Assembly: GCF_001557115.1 (NCBI RefSeq)
Contig: NZ_LSKQ01000014.1
Coordinates: 1 to 11,948, forward strand
DNA length: 11,948 bases
Origin: Erythrobacter sp. CCH5-A1
GTDB lineage: Bacteria > Pseudomonadota > Alphaproteobacteria > Sphingomonadales > Sphingomonadaceae
Direction of reading: 5' to 3'
In this document: in pieces, positions 1-8,465 of the stretch
Layout of the letters: each line of letters starts with the position of its first letter
Position numbering within the stretch: the first letter of the stretch is position 1
The notes under the pieces: model-generated
What the model saw: the letters and a program-made list of their open reading frames with translations, nothing else
What the model was told of the DNA's origin: nothing
The model's database searches: none
Program-made: the position numbers and the translations under genes

Positions 1-52
1 AGCGGGAGGGGAGCGAGACTTGGCGGCTTTGCCGCCTAGTCGCAGCGGGGTG
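1..52 (+). repeat. Palindromic repeat, long form, copy 1 (cut by window edge)
   Basis: Positions 2-11 look like the right arm (GCGGGAGGGG) of a hairpin whose left arm lies outside the window. A conserved box GGGAGCGAGACTT (9-21) follows, then a 6-bp hairpin GGCGGC-TTT-GCCGCC (22-36) and a second conserved box TAGTCGCAGCGGGG (37-50). The two boxes can also pair with each other (GACT with AGTC). Both boxes recur exactly at 9800-9840 around a different hairpin sequence. The element ends 7 nt before the rsmA start and supplies its G-rich Shine-Dalgarno stretch. It resembles REP-type intergenic repeats. That it is genome-wide is inferred. Confidence 0.7.
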
Positions 53-57
53 GGCAA

Positions 58-891
58 ATGCCTGACCTCCCCCCCATCCGCGAGGTCATCCAACGCCACA
101 ACCTCGCCGCCTCCAAGGCGCTGGGGCAGAACTTCCTGCTCGACGAGCAGCTCCTCGCCCGCATCGCCGCGCTGCCGGGCGACCTTGCCGGACAGGCGGT
201 GCTCGAGGTCGGCCCCGGCCCCGGCGGCCTGACCCGCGCGCTGCTCAGGGCCGGAGCCCGCGTCACCGCCATCGAGATGGACCGCCGCTGCCTCCCCGCG
301 CTCGCCGAACTGGGCGACGCCTTCCCCGGCCAGCTCACCGTGATCGAGGGCGACGCGCTCAAGCTCGATCACAACGCGCTGATGCAGGGCGAGCCCTTCC
401 ACGTCCTCTCCAACCTCCCCTACAACGTCGGCACCGCACTGTTCGTGCGCTGGCTCGGCGGGGAGAGCTGGCCGCCCCTTTGGCGCTCGCTCACTCTCAT
501 GTTCCAGCGCGAGGTCGCCGACCGCATCGTCGCGCCCGCCGGAGACGACGCATATGGCCGCCTCGCCGTGCTCGCCCAATGGCGCTCCGAGGCGCGGCTC
601 GCGATGAAGGTCCACCGCAGCGCCTTCACCCCGCCCCCCAAGGTGATGAGCGCGATCGTCCACGTGACCCCCGCCGCCATGCCCGAGGGCGTGTCGGCCC
701 TCACGCTCGAACGCCTCACCGAAGCCGCCTTCGGCCAGCGCCGCAAGATGCTGCGCCAGAGCCTCAAGGGCGTGCCGGGCGCGCTGGAGGCCCTCGCCAC
801 CCTCGGCATCGACGAGACCCGCCGCGCCGAGACGGTCAGCGTGGCCGAGTTCGTGGCGCTGGCCCGCGCCATGCCCCGCGTGAAGGGGTGA
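58..891 (+). CDS. rsmA: 16S rRNA (adenine1518-N6/adenine1519-N6)-dimethyltransferase RsmA
   Basis: This 277-aa protein is RsmA (KsgA), which uses SAM to dimethylate two adjacent adenines in the 3'-terminal hairpin of 16S rRNA late in 30S assembly. Seen: the family opening [10 protein letters not shown] (residues 20-29), the SAM-binding motif [11 protein letters not shown] (49-59), an acidic ribose-binding stretch AIEMD (71-75), GDALKLD (98-104), and the catalytic NLPYN motif (119-123). Length matches the roughly 270 aa of the family. The ATG at 58 fits the N-terminal alignment and is preceded at 7 nt by GGGG from the adjacent repeat. In many proteobacteria rsmA follows pdxA; the upstream gene is outside this window. 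No convincing terminator is visible in the 172 nt before the next, convergent gene. Confidence 0.96.
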   Translation: MPDLPPIREVIQRHNLAASKALGQNFLLDEQLLARIAALPGDLAGQAVLEVGPGPGGLTRALLRAGARVTAIEMDRRCLPALAELGDAFPGQLTVIEGDALKLDHNALMQGEPFHVLSNLPYNVGTALFVRWLGGESWPPLWRSLTLMFQREVADRIVAPAGDDAYGRLAVLAQWRSEARLAMKVHRSAFTPPPKVMSAIVHVTPAAMPEGVSALTLERLTEAAFGQRRKMLRQSLKGVPGALEALATLGIDETRRAETVSVAEFVALARAMPRVKG

Positions 892-1063
892 GCCGCGCCC
901 CGTGTTGGAGACACATGAGACACTGTCCAGGGGCGAAAAAGTGGCCCTTCCACCGACACGCTGTTCTGGCGAGCGAGAAGGGGAAAAAGGCGGGCCATAA
1001 GGGCAAGCCTGCCTCACGCGAGGCGAGTAGGAAAGCGCTGTTTTTCAGGGCGGTGCGGCGCGC

Positions 1064-1717
1064 TCAACCCAACTGCGGGCAGGGATTGGTCCGCGCGGAA
1101 TAATCGAAACCCCAGGTGCGATAACCGCTCGCATCGATATGGAACCGCCCGTCGGGGTTTTCGAGCGGGCGGGCAGGATCGAAATAGGCCCCCAGCCCCA
1201 TGCGCGATGCCGCCCCTGCCTTGCGCTGCATGGCGCAGAGATCGGCGAAGAGCTTGCGGAAATCGCCGCCACGCGCCGGAGCGACGAGATCGAGCGCCTT
1301 GAACTGCCGATGCGTGCTGCGCGGTGCGCCGCCGAGGCAGGTGTTGAGCGCGGGCGAACGCCAGCTCGATACCACTTCGACCCGCCCAGTCACCGGCACC
1401 ACCTTGTCGCGCACCAAACGCAGCGCGGGCACGATATTCGGCCACTGCTCGCGCGGGGGCAGCGCGAAATAGCCGCCCTCGCAGTGCGCGGCATTATCGG
1501 CATCGATCCGTGCAAGCTGCCAGACCGGGACGACATCGGTGACGCGCTGCTTGGCGAGAAAGGCCTTGAGCGCGGCGAATTCTCCCGCCCTTGCGCGGTC
1601 AGCACGCACCCACGCATCAAAGGCCGCGCGCGAGGACGGCTCGGGCCCGGCCTCGACCGCCGAGCCGAGCGCCGTCCATCCGGCGACAAGCGTCAGGAAA
1701 AGCAGGGCCTTGCGCAT
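1064..1717 (-). CDS. Exported zinc peptidase of the M15 (D-Ala-D-Ala carboxypeptidase) type
   Basis: A 217-aa protein that begins with a signal peptide (MRKALLFLTLVAGW, ending near AVEA-G). The C-terminal half carries the M15 zinc triad: RSTHRQFKALDL gives His136 and Asp143 with six residues between, and GRFHIDASGYRTWGFDY gives His193. It probably acts on peptidoglycan stem peptides in the periplasm as a D-Ala-D-Ala carboxypeptidase or endopeptidase; the exact bond cut cannot be read from sequence. The ATG at 1717 puts the hydrophobic stretch right after MRK. A TTG three codons upstream (1726) is an alternative. Neither has a good Shine-Dalgarno. The start lies 16 nt after the glcB stop, so it is probably co-transcribed and perhaps coupled with glcB. 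Family fairly sure, substrate not. Confidence 0.78.
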   Translation of the reverse strand: MRKALLFLTLVAGWTALGSAVEAGPEPSSRAAFDAWVRADRARAGEFAALKAFLAKQRVTDVVPVWQLARIDADNAAHCEGGYFALPPREQWPNIVPALRLVRDKVVPVTGRVEVVSSWRSPALNTCLGGAPRSTHRQFKALDLVAPARGGDFRKLFADLCAMQRKAGAASRMGLGAYFDPARPLENPDGRFHIDASGYRTWGFDYSARTNPCPQLG

Positions 1718-1733
1718 CGCGCGCAAGAGTGGA

Positions 1734-3857
1734 TCAGCCCGCCTTCTTCTTCAAGCGCCATGCATGGAGCAGCGGCTCGGTATAGCCGCTCGGCTGCTCC
1801 ACGCCCTTGAAGATCAGGTCCTTCGCCGCACTGAAGGCCGCGCCGTCCTCGTTGCCGGTGAGCGGCTGATAGAGCGGATCGCCCGCGTTCTGGGCGTCGA
1901 CCTTGGCGGCCATGCGGGCGAGCGAGTCCATCACCTGCGCCTCGGTGATCACCCCGTGCAGCAGCCAGTTGGCGATGTGCTGCGAGGAGATGCGCAGCGT
2001 CGCGCGGTCTTCCATCAGGCCAACATCGTTGATGTCGGGCACCTTGGAGCAGCCCACTCCCTGATCCACCCAGCGCACCACATAGCCCAATAGCCCCTGA
2101 CAGTTGTTGTCGAGCTCCTCGCGGATTTCCTCCTCCGACCAGTTCGCGCCGTCCGCCAGCGGGATCGCCAGCAGGTCGTCGAGACCCGCGGGTTCGGGCA
2201 GGTGCTTCTGCACGTCGAACACGTCAATCTGGTGGTAGTGGAGCGCGTGGAGCGTCGCAGCGGTGGGGGACGGGACCCATGCGGTGTTGGCACCCGCCTT
2301 GAGGTGGCCGACCTTTTCGACCATCATCTGGCCCATCAGGTCGGGCGCGGCCCACATGCCCTTGCCGATCTGCGCCTTGCCCGAGAGGCCGTGGGCAAGG
2401 CCGATGGCGACGTTGCGCGCCTCGTAGGACTTGAGCCACGCGCTGGACTTCATGGCGCCCTTGCGCAGCATTGGCCCGGCGCGCATCGAGGTGTGGATTT
2501 CATCCCCGGTGCGGTCGAGGAAGCCGGTGTTGATGAAGACAATGCGGTCTTTCACTGCGTGGATGCAGGCGGCGAGATTGGCCGAGGTGCGGCGCTCCTC
2601 ATCCATCACGCCGACCTTGATGGTGTGGCGGGGCAGGCCGAGCAGGTCTTCCACCGCATCGAACAGGTCGTTGGTGAAGGCGCATTCCTCGGGCCCGTGC
2701 ATCTTGGGCTTGACGATGTAGATGCTGCCGGTGCGCGAGTTGCCGAACCTGCCGTGGCCTTCGACGTCCAGCGTGCTGATCGCGCTGGTGAAGACCGCGT
2801 CCATGATGCCCTCGGGGACTTCAGAGCCGTCGGCGAGGCGGATCGCCGGGTTGGTCATCAGGTGGCCGACATTGCGCACGAACATCAGGCTGCGGCCCTT
2901 GAGGGTCTGCGTGGTGCCGTCGGGGGCGGTGTAGCTCTTGTCGCCCGCGAGGGTGCGGGTGAGCGTGCGCCCGCCCTTCTCGAAGCTTTCCGACAGATCG
3001 CCGCGGATGATGCCGAGCCAGTTGGTGTAGGCGAGCAGCTTGTCCTCGGCATCGACCGCCGCGACCGAATCCTCGCAGTCGGCGATGGTGGTGAGCGCGG
3101 CTTCGACGATGATGTCGGCGATGCCAGCGGGGTCATTGCGGCCGATGGGGTGGCTGCGGTCGATCACCAGTTCGACATGCAGGCCATTGTTCTTGAGGAT
3201 GATCGACTTTTCCGTCCGCCCGACAATCTCGCCGCCGCCAAGGCTGCCCCAGGCGATAATGTTGCTTTCGAGGATATCGATGGAGGCCGCTTCGAGTTCT
3301 GCCCAATCGCCAACGATTAGCGGGAAGGTTTTGTCCAGAAACGCCTTGGCAGCCTTGATCACAGCGCTCCCTCGCGCCTCGTCGTACCCGCCCGGCCGCG
3401 CGGGCGCCGCATCGAGCGCATCGGTGCCGTAGAAGGCATCGTAGAGGCTCCCCCAGCGCGCATTCGCCGCATTGAGCAGGAAGCGCGCGTTGAGGATCGG
3501 AACCACCAGCTGCGGCCCGGCCATCGTCGCGATCTCGGGGTCGACGTTCTGCGTGCCGATCTGAAAGTCGCCGGGCTCGGGGACGAGGTAGCCGATCTCC
3601 GTCAGGAACGCCTTGTAGGCAGCGGCATCGTGGGGCTTGCCCGCGCGTTCGACATGCCACGCGTCGATCTGCGCCTGCAGCGCCTCGCGCTTTGCCAGCA
3701 GCGCGCGGTTGCGCGGAGCGAAGTCGGCGAGGAGCGCGGCGAAGCCCTGCCAGAAGGCGTCCACGTCGCGCCCGAGCGGGCCAAGCACCTCGCGCTCAAG
3801 GAAGCCCGCGAGGGCGGCGTCCACGGCAACTCCGGCGCGGGGGGTCATGTCAGTCAT
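1734..3857 (-). CDS. glcB: Malate synthase G
   Basis: A 707-aa cytosolic enzyme that condenses glyoxylate with acetyl-CoA to malate, in the glyoxylate shunt or glycolate use. Length fits isoform G (about 720 aa), which carries an extra domain absent from the ~530-aa isoform A. Seen motifs: [66 protein letters not shown] with Arg328 (E. coli Arg338 equivalent), [40 protein letters not shown], and the C-terminal GVGCSKVPD (Cys603) and MEDRATLR (Asp617, equivalent to catalytic Asp631). The frame stays open upstream to 3995, but the ATG at 3857 has GAGGA at 5 nt and matches the family N terminus. No isocitrate lyase gene is next to it. The M15 peptidase gene follows after 16 nt. Confidence 0.96.
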   Translation of the reverse strand: MTDMTPRAGVAVDAALAGFLEREVLGPLGRDVDAFWQGFAALLADFAPRNRALLAKREALQAQIDAWHVERAGKPHDAAAYKAFLTEIGYLVPEPGDFQIGTQNVDPEIATMAGPQLVVPILNARFLLNAANARWGSLYDAFYGTDALDAAPARPGGYDEARGSAVIKAAKAFLDKTFPLIVGDWAELEAASIDILESNIIAWGSLGGGEIVGRTEKSIILKNNGLHVELVIDRSHPIGRNDPAGIADIIVEAALTTIADCEDSVAAVDAEDKLLAYTNWLGIIRGDLSESFEKGGRTLTRTLAGDKSYTAPDGTTQTLKGRSLMFVRNVGHLMTNPAIRLADGSEVPEGIMDAVFTSAISTLDVEGHGRFGNSRTGSIYIVKPKMHGPEECAFTNDLFDAVEDLLGLPRHTIKVGVMDEERRTSANLAACIHAVKDRIVFINTGFLDRTGDEIHTSMRAGPMLRKGAMKSSAWLKSYEARNVAIGLAHGLSGKAQIGKGMWAAPDLMGQMMVEKVGHLKAGANTAWVPSPTAATLHALHYHQIDVFDVQKHLPEPAGLDDLLAIPLADGANWSEEEIREELDNNCQGLLGYVVRWVDQGVGCSKVPDINDVGLMEDRATLRISSQHIANWLLHGVITEAQVMDSLARMAAKVDAQNAGDPLYQPLTGNEDGAAFSAAKDLIFKGVEQPSGYTEPLLHAWRLKKKAG

Positions 3858-3905
3858 CGGTGTCCTCGTCGGTTGAACAAACCCGGGGAGGAGAGGACGC
3901 GAGCG

Positions 3906-3934
3906 CCTATGGCAAAGGGGAGAGGCGATTGCAA
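3906..3934 (-). promoter_or_regulatory. Candidate glcB promoter
   Basis: Read on the minus strand: TTGCAA (3934-3929), a 17-nt spacer, then CATAGG (3911-3906). This would start transcription near 3899 and leave a leader of about 42 nt before the glcB ATG. The match is judged by eye. Alphaproteobacterial -10 boxes are loose, so this is a candidate only. Confidence 0.4.
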
Positions 3935-3973
3935 CGCCTTGGCCCCGCGCGCTGGCGCGGCTAGAGGGTGAGG

Positions 3974-5164
3974 ATGGACGGGACCTCGGGCACATTCGAC
4001 ACCGCCGCGATGCTGGCGCAGGTGCAGGCGTGGAGCGCGGTCAACACCGGCACCGCGAACCTCGCCGGGCTGGCCGAACAGGCGGACATGCTGGCCGAGG
4101 CCTTCGCGGCGCTCCCCGGCGAGGTGGCGCTGGTGGATCCCGCTCCGGTCACCGCAATCGCCGCCGACGGCAGCGCTTACGAAAAACCCCACGGCCAGCA
4201 TCTGGTGGTGCGGGTGCGACCGCAGGCGAACCGCCGGATCCTGCTCACCGGCCACATGGACACAGTGTTTCCGGCGGATCACCCCTTTCAGCGCCAGACG
4301 TGGCTCGACGGCGAGACCCTGAACGGCCCCGGCGTCGCCGACATGAAGGGCGGGATCGCGGTGATGCTCCACGCGCTGCTGGCCTTCGAGGCGAGCGCCG
4401 CCGCCTCCAGCCTCGGCTATGATGTGCTGATCAACTCCGACGAGGAGACCGGCTCGCTCGCCAGCGCCGCGCTGATTGCCGAGCTGGCGGCGGGCAAGCT
4501 CGCCGCGCTGACCTACGAGCCCGCGGCCCTCCCGGACGGCACGCTGGCGCACGAGCGCGGGGGCACCGGCAACTACTCGATCACCTTCAGCGGCAAGAGC
4601 GCGCACGCGGGCCGCAACCCGCACGAGGGGCGCAATGCGATTGTCGCGGCGGCCGATCTGATCCTGCGGCTGAAGGCGCTGGAGACGCCCGAGATCACCA
4701 TCAACCCCGCCAAGCTCGAAGGCGGGGCAGCGAACAATGTCGTGCCCGATCATGCCGTGCTGCGCTTCAACGTGCGCCCCCGGACGGTCGAGGCGGGCGC
4801 GGCGTTCGACCACGCTCTCAACCACTTGCTGGTCGACATTCAGACCGCCCATCAAGTCGCCACCCACAAGCACGGCGGCGTCACACGCCCGCCCAAGAAG
4901 GTGGACGCGCGTGCCCAGCAGCTCTTCGACCTCGTCCGCCAATGCGGCGCGGAGCTGGGCCAGACGATCCGCTGGCAATCCACCGGCGGCGTGTGCGACG
5001 GCAACAACATCGCTGCCAGCGGCGTCCCCGTGGTCGACACCATGGGGGTGCGCGGCGGCGCGATCCATTCGCCGGACGAATACCTCATCGTCCCCTCACT
5101 TGCCGAACGCGCGGCCCTCAGCGCCCGCGTCATCGAGCGTCTAGCTCAGGGAGCCCTCCAGTGA
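3974..5164 (+). CDS. M20-family metallohydrolase, carboxypeptidase G2-like; possible N-succinylglutamate desuccinylase
   Basis: A 396-aa di-zinc amidohydrolase with every M20 active-site residue in place: [10 protein letters not shown] (His94, Asp96), [10 protein letters not shown] (Asp123), NSDEETGS (Glu157 and Glu158), TYEPA (Glu182), SAHAG (His211, dimerisation-domain histidine) and IHSPDEY (His365). Spacings between metal ligands (29, 34 and 24 residues) equal those I recall for Pseudomonas carboxypeptidase G2, which releases glutamate from N-acyl-glutamates such as folates. The gene overlaps the astA start by 4 nt (GTGA), so it is translationally coupled to arginine succinylation. The last AST step hydrolyses N-succinylglutamate, the same bond chemistry. 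No signal peptide is seen, so it is probably cytosolic. Start: ATG 3974 with GAGGG at 5 nt; the in-frame GTG at 3968 has poor spacing. A 6-bp hairpin (3945-3960) precedes the Shine-Dalgarno. Family sure; substrate inferred. Confidence 0.88.
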   Translation: MDGTSGTFDTAAMLAQVQAWSAVNTGTANLAGLAEQADMLAEAFAALPGEVALVDPAPVTAIAADGSAYEKPHGQHLVVRVRPQANRRILLTGHMDTVFPADHPFQRQTWLDGETLNGPGVADMKGGIAVMLHALLAFEASAAASSLGYDVLINSDEETGSLASAALIAELAAGKLAALTYEPAALPDGTLAHERGGTGNYSITFSGKSAHAGRNPHEGRNAIVAAADLILRLKALETPEITINPAKLEGGAANNVVPDHAVLRFNVRPRTVEAGAAFDHALNHLLVDIQTAHQVATHKHGGVTRPPKKVDARAQQLFDLVRQCGAELGQTIRWQSTGGVCDGNNIAASGVPVVDTMGVRGGAIHSPDEYLIVPSLAERAALSARVIERLAQGALQ

Positions 5165-6177
5165 CCTTCCGTCTGCGCGCCGCGCGCCCCGCCGATCTCG
5201 AAGCGCTCTACGAAATGGCCAAGCTCACTGGGGGGGGCTTCACCAACCTCCCGCCCGACCGCGCCGCGCTGAAAGCCAAGCTCGAACGCGCCGCCGCTGC
5301 CTTCGCGCGCGAGGACGATACCCTCGCCGACGAGCAATTCGTGCTGGTGCTCGAGAATGCCCGCACCGGCGCAGTGCGCGGCACCTGCCAGCTGATGAGC
5401 CAGGTCGGCCAGCGCTGGCCGTTCTATTCCTACCGTCTCAACACCCTCACCCAATATTCGCAGGAACTGGACCGCACGGTGCGCGCCGAGCTTTTGAGCC
5501 TCGTCACCGATCTCGAGGGATCGAGCGAGGTCGGCGGGCTGTTCCTGCACCCGGGCGAGCGCGCCGGGGGCCTCGGCCTGCTGCTCGCCCGCTCGCGCTA
5601 TGTCTTCATCGCCATGCACCGCGCGCGATTTGCCGACCGCATCCTTGCCGAGCTGCGCGGCATCATCGATGAACGCGGCGGATCGCCCTTCTGGGACGGG
5701 GTCGCAGGGCGCTTCTTCGGGATGAGCTTCCAGGACGCGGACTATTTCAACGCCATCAACGGCAACCAGTTCATCGCCGACCTGATGCCCAAGCACCCGG
5801 TCTATATCGCGATGCTGAGCGAGGATGCGCGGTCGGTGATCGGCGTCCCCCACCCCACCGGCCGCGCGGCGATGCGGATGCTGGAGGAAGAAGGCTTCCG
5901 CGCCGAAGGCTATGTCGACATCTTTGATGGCGGGCCGACGATGACCGCGCGCACCGACATGGTCACCAGCGTGAAGAACGCGGTCCACGCCACGATCACC
6001 TCGCTCACCGCGAGCGAAGGCGAGCGCGCGATCCTTGCCACCGGACACCTGGGCACCTTCCGCGCCTGTTTCGGGGCGCGGGTGCTCGACGGGGAAGGCG
6101 GCATCGCGATCGACAGCGCGAGCGCCGATCTGCTCGACGTCTGCGAGGGCGACAAAGTGTGGAGCGTGGCGCGCTAG
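5161..6177 (+). CDS. astA: Arginine N-succinyltransferase
   Basis: AstA transfers succinyl from succinyl-CoA to the alpha-amino group of arginine, the first step of the arginine succinyltransferase pathway that degrades arginine to glutamate and succinate in the cytosol. The 338-aa length is close to the ~344 of E. coli. Seen family motifs: an N-terminal RxARPADLEALYEMAK acyltransferase start, TGGGFTNLPPD, VGGLFLHPGERAGGLG, FFGMSFQDADYF, LMPKHPVYIAMLSEDAR (residues 208-224) and YVDIFDGGPT (251-260). It starts with GTG at 5161, overlapping the TGA of the M20 hydrolase gene, with GGGAG about 7 nt upstream. The frame is open further upstream, but the family alignment and the Shine-Dalgarno decide for 5161. 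Its TAG overlaps the stop of the convergent methyltransferase gene within CTAG (6174-6177). Confidence 0.95.
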   Translation: MTFRLRAARPADLEALYEMAKLTGGGFTNLPPDRAALKAKLERAAAAFAREDDTLADEQFVLVLENARTGAVRGTCQLMSQVGQRWPFYSYRLNTLTQYSQELDRTVRAELLSLVTDLEGSSEVGGLFLHPGERAGGLGLLLARSRYVFIAMHRARFADRILAELRGIIDERGGSPFWDGVAGRFFGMSFQDADYFNAINGNQFIADLMPKHPVYIAMLSEDARSVIGVPHPTGRAAMRMLEEEGFRAEGYVDIFDGGPTMTARTDMVTSVKNAVHATITSLTASEGERAILATGHLGTFRACFGARVLDGEGGIAIDSASADLLDVCEGDKVWSVAR

Positions 6178-6986
6178 GCGGCGGGTTTTTCCAGCGCAAT
6201 CACCGTGTAGCTGGTGGCATATTCGCCCAGAACCGGAACCGCCATCAGCGCGTCGCCCACCAGCTTCTTCGGCCCCGAGCGCCCGAAGCCTGACCGGTCG
6301 AAGCGCACAATCCTGAGGTCCGCCACCTCGGCCAGCCTGCGGAAGGTCGCGGTGTCGAGCTGGTTGACATAGGCCTGCTCGGCAAAGCTCTCCCACTGCG
6401 TCCACTTGTTGGGTTTCTTGGCGCCATCCGGGCCGAGATCCCAGTGGCGCGGGACGAAAGCGGGATCGTCATAGATCGCCGCCGCCGTGCGGAACATCGC
6501 CTTCTCGCCGAACAGCACGTGGCTCCACGGCACCGGGATCAGCGCCTCCATATGCGGGCCCCACGGGCCCTTGAACGGGAACCATTCGAGCAGCACCCGC
6601 CCGCCCGGCCGCAGCACCCGCGCCCAATCGGCGAGGATCGCCGCCGGGTTCATCACGTGCTCCATGCAATCGAAGGCGGTGATCAGGTCGACGCTCGCGT
6701 CCGCCAGCGGCAGGCCCGCGACGTCGCCCTCGATGAAGCGGAGGCTGGCCTGCCACTCGGGATGCTTCGCGAGTTCGGCCCTTGCGCGATCAAGCGCGGC
6801 GGTGTCGATATCCACCCCGGTGATCGAGCGCGCGAGGCCCTTGGAGGCGAACAGGAAGGCCAGCTGCCCCGCACCGCAACCGAAATCGAGCACATCGCGC
6901 CCGCGCAGCTCCTCGTCGGAGAAATGCCGCCAGCTGGATGTCAGCGCAGCATCGCGCCATTCGGCATAGGTGCCGATATCGGCCAT
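6174..6986 (-). CDS. Class I SAM-dependent methyltransferase, substrate unknown
   Basis: A 270-aa protein with a Rossmann-type SAM site: VLDFGCGAG (residues 32-40, motif I), VDID (58-61, acidic ribose contact), FIEGDVAGLPL, then FDCMEHVMNPAAILADW and VLRPGGRVLLEW, as in UbiE/COQ5-like and generic methyltransferase-11/25 proteins. The C-terminal third (WTQWESFAEQAYVNQL and beyond) probably forms a substrate cap; I cannot assign the substrate. The ATG at 6986 has GAGG at 5 nt. In-frame ATGs at 7007, 7052 and 7061 would extend the N terminus by 7, 22 or 25 residues but lack a Shine-Dalgarno. It lies between astA and astB on the opposite strand: convergent with astA, sharing four stop-codon bases, and divergent from astB. 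A role in arginine use is not shown. Confidence 0.85.
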   Translation of the reverse strand: MADIGTYAEWRDAALTSSWRHFSDEELRGRDVLDFGCGAGQLAFLFASKGLARSITGVDIDTAALDRARAELAKHPEWQASLRFIEGDVAGLPLADASVDLITAFDCMEHVMNPAAILADWARVLRPGGRVLLEWFPFKGPWGPHMEALIPVPWSHVLFGEKAMFRTAAAIYDDPAFVPRHWDLGPDGAKKPNKWTQWESFAEQAYVNQLDTATFRRLAEVADLRIVRFDRSGFGRSGPKKLVGDALMAVPVLGEYATSYTVIALEKPAA

Positions 6987-7105
6987 CTTTGCCTCGGGCG
7001 GCTTCATCAAGGCGCGAGCGATCGCGGTGCATGCTCTGGTGCGGATATCCATGGGCGCCATGGCTACATTGGACACGGGGCCCATGTCGTCTAAGGAAAC
7101 GGGCC

Positions 7106-8371
7106 ATGGAGCAAAGCGGCACACCTCTCACGGAAATCAACTTCGACGGGATAGTCGGCCCCTCGCACAATTATGCGGGGCTGAGCCTCGGGAACATCGC
7201 CAGTGCGAGCCATGCGGGCGATCCGTCCTACCCGCGCGCGGCGGCGCTTCAGGGCGTGGCGAAGATGCGCGGGAACCTTGCGCGGCTGGGTGTGCAGGGC
7301 TTCCTGCTGCCGCTGCCGCGCCCCAACGGGGCCTTGCAGCAGGCGCTGGCCTTGGACGGCACCGAGCCGCCGCAGCTGCGCGCAGCGCCGTGGTCGGCCT
7401 CCTCGATGTGGACGGCGAACGCGGCGACCGTCTCGCCCGCGCCCGACACCGCCGACGGGCGCTGCCACCTGACTCCGGCGAACCTCGTCACCATGCTCCA
7501 CCGCGCACAGGAGTGGCCCGACACGCAGGCCCAGCTGAGGATCGCTTTCGGCGACACGAAGCACTTCGCGGTCCACGATGCCGTGCCCCCGACCTTCGGC
7601 GATGAGGGCGCGGCCAATCACATGCGGCTGTGCGAATCGCACGGCGCGCCCGGCGTCGAGGTGTTCGTCTACGGCAAGCCGGGCGGCCGCTTCCCCGCGC
7701 GCCAGCACGATCAGGCCAGCCGCCTCGTCGCCCGCGCCCACGGCCTTGCGCCGGAGCGCACCGTCTTCATCGAGCAGAACCCCGAGGCGATCGCGGCGGG
7801 GGCTTTCCACAATGATGTGGTGTCCGTGGCGAACGGCCGCGTGCTGTTCACCCATGCCGAGGCCTTCGCCGACCAGCACGGCGCCTATGACGCGATCCGC
7901 AAGGCCTTCCCTGCGCTCGAGGTGGTCGAGGTGCCCTCCTCCGCCGTGTCGCTGGAAGAGGCGATCCGCACCTATCTGTTCAACGCGCAGCTCCTGACGC
8001 TCCCCTCGGGCGAGATGGCGCTGATCGTGCCCGAGGAATGCCGCGAGAGCCCTGCGGTGTGGGGCTGGGTGGAGCAGATGCTCGCCGGCAACGGCCCGAT
8101 CCGGCAGGTGATTCCGGTCGACGTGCGGCAGTCGATGGCCAATGGCGGCGGCCCCGCCTGCCTGCGCCTCAGGGTGGTGTGCGACCCGGCAACGGTCGAC
8201 CCGCGCTTCCTGCTCGACGAGGCCAAGGCCGACCTGATCGAGCGCACCATCGCCCAGCATTGGCCTTTGCAAATCGACCCGTCCGATATCGGGACGCAGA
8301 GCCTTGCGGACAGCGTGATTGCGGCACGGCTCGCCCTGCTCGATGCGCTTGACCTCGCACAGCTTGGTTAA
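7106..8371 (+). CDS. astB: N-succinylarginine dihydrolase
   Basis: AstB hydrolyses N-succinylarginine to N-succinylornithine, two ammonia and CO2, the second AST step. The 421-aa protein belongs to the guanidino-group-modifying (pentein) fold. Seen motifs: EINFDGIVGPSHNYAGLS at the N terminus, MWTANAATVSP, FGDEGAANHMRL with Glu167, AAGAFHNDVVSVAN with His235, and NGGGPACLRLRV with the nucleophile Cys352. These match Glu174, His248 and Cys365 of the E. coli enzyme (447 aa). The frame continues upstream, but the ATG at 7106 has AAGGAAA at about 8 nt and matches the family start. It is not contiguous with astA, because a methyltransferase gene on the other strand intervenes, so it needs its own promoter in the 119-nt divergent gap. 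I found no clear one. Confidence 0.96.
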   Translation: MEQSGTPLTEINFDGIVGPSHNYAGLSLGNIASASHAGDPSYPRAAALQGVAKMRGNLARLGVQGFLLPLPRPNGALQQALALDGTEPPQLRAAPWSASSMWTANAATVSPAPDTADGRCHLTPANLVTMLHRAQEWPDTQAQLRIAFGDTKHFAVHDAVPPTFGDEGAANHMRLCESHGAPGVEVFVYGKPGGRFPARQHDQASRLVARAHGLAPERTVFIEQNPEAIAAGAFHNDVVSVANGRVLFTHAEAFADQHGAYDAIRKAFPALEVVEVPSSAVSLEEAIRTYLFNAQLLTLPSGEMALIVPEECRESPAVWGWVEQMLAGNGPIRQVIPVDVRQSMANGGGPACLRLRVVCDPATVDPRFLLDEAKADLIERTIAQHWPLQIDPSDIGTQSLADSVIAARLALLDALDLAQLG

Positions 8372-8383
8372 CGCATTTGCACG

Positions 8384-8399
8384 GCCCGCCGCAGCGGGC
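8384..8399 (+). terminator. Stem-loop after astB
   Basis: GCCCGC and GCGGGC flank the tetraloop CGCA, forming a perfect 6-bp GC stem 12 nt after the astB stop. No T-tract follows (GTAAGGTTAC), so it is not a classical intrinsic terminator. It could protect the 3' end of the astB message or act with Rho. Confidence 0.35.
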
Positions 8400-8421
8400 G
8401 TAAGGTTACGACACTGTTAAA

Positions 8422-8465
8422 GCGACTCAGCCTGCCGCGGAGTCGCGCCAAGGGTCGGGAGTCGC
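8422..8465 (+). promoter_or_regulatory. Two competing hairpins over the ribosome-binding site of the small membrane protein gene
   Basis: The 7-mer GCGACTC (8422-8428) has two perfect complements downstream: GAGTCGC at 8440-8446 and again at 8459-8465. The second copy overlaps the Shine-Dalgarno GGGAG (8457-8461) and ends one base before the ATG at 8467. The left arm can pair with only one copy at a time. Pairing with the near copy leaves the Shine-Dalgarno free; pairing with the far copy hides it. This is the layout of an RNA switch or thermosensor. Function is inferred, and no ligand domain is recognised. Confidence 0.4.

Noticed and set aside
1011..1045. Hairpin GCCTC-ACGC-GAGGC followed 17 nt later by five T, as an rsmA terminator
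   Set aside because: The T-run is too far from the stem for an intrinsic terminator, and the stem is only 5 bp. Nothing else is recognisable in 892-1063 apart from a GAGACAC direct repeat near 909-924.
480..1103. A 207-codon plus-strand frame overlapping rsmA and the following gap
   Set aside because: It is extremely Arg/Pro/His-rich and out of frame with rsmA, and its tail runs through the 172-nt gap without a ribosome-binding site.
2202..3320. A 372-codon open frame antisense to glcB
   Set aside because: It lies inside a full-length malate synthase G and has Ala/Val/Gly/Arg-rich composition typical of the complement of a G/C-biased gene. There is no recognisable motif.
3854..5068. A 404-codon open frame antisense to the M20 hydrolase gene
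   Set aside because: It mirrors a gene with all active-site residues intact. The His/Arg/Gly-rich, low-information product is a shadow of third-position GC bias.
5146..6405. A 419-codon open frame antisense to astA running into the methyltransferase region
   Set aside because: It crosses two well-supported genes in the wrong frame and has no domain signature.
7053..7105. A promoter for astB in the divergent gap
   Set aside because: TTGGAC at 7069-7074 would place the -10 box over the Shine-Dalgarno region. No other acceptable pair was found.
7091..8272. A 393-codon open frame antisense to astB
   Set aside because: astB is complete with Glu167, His235 and Cys352. The antisense product is a compositional artefact.
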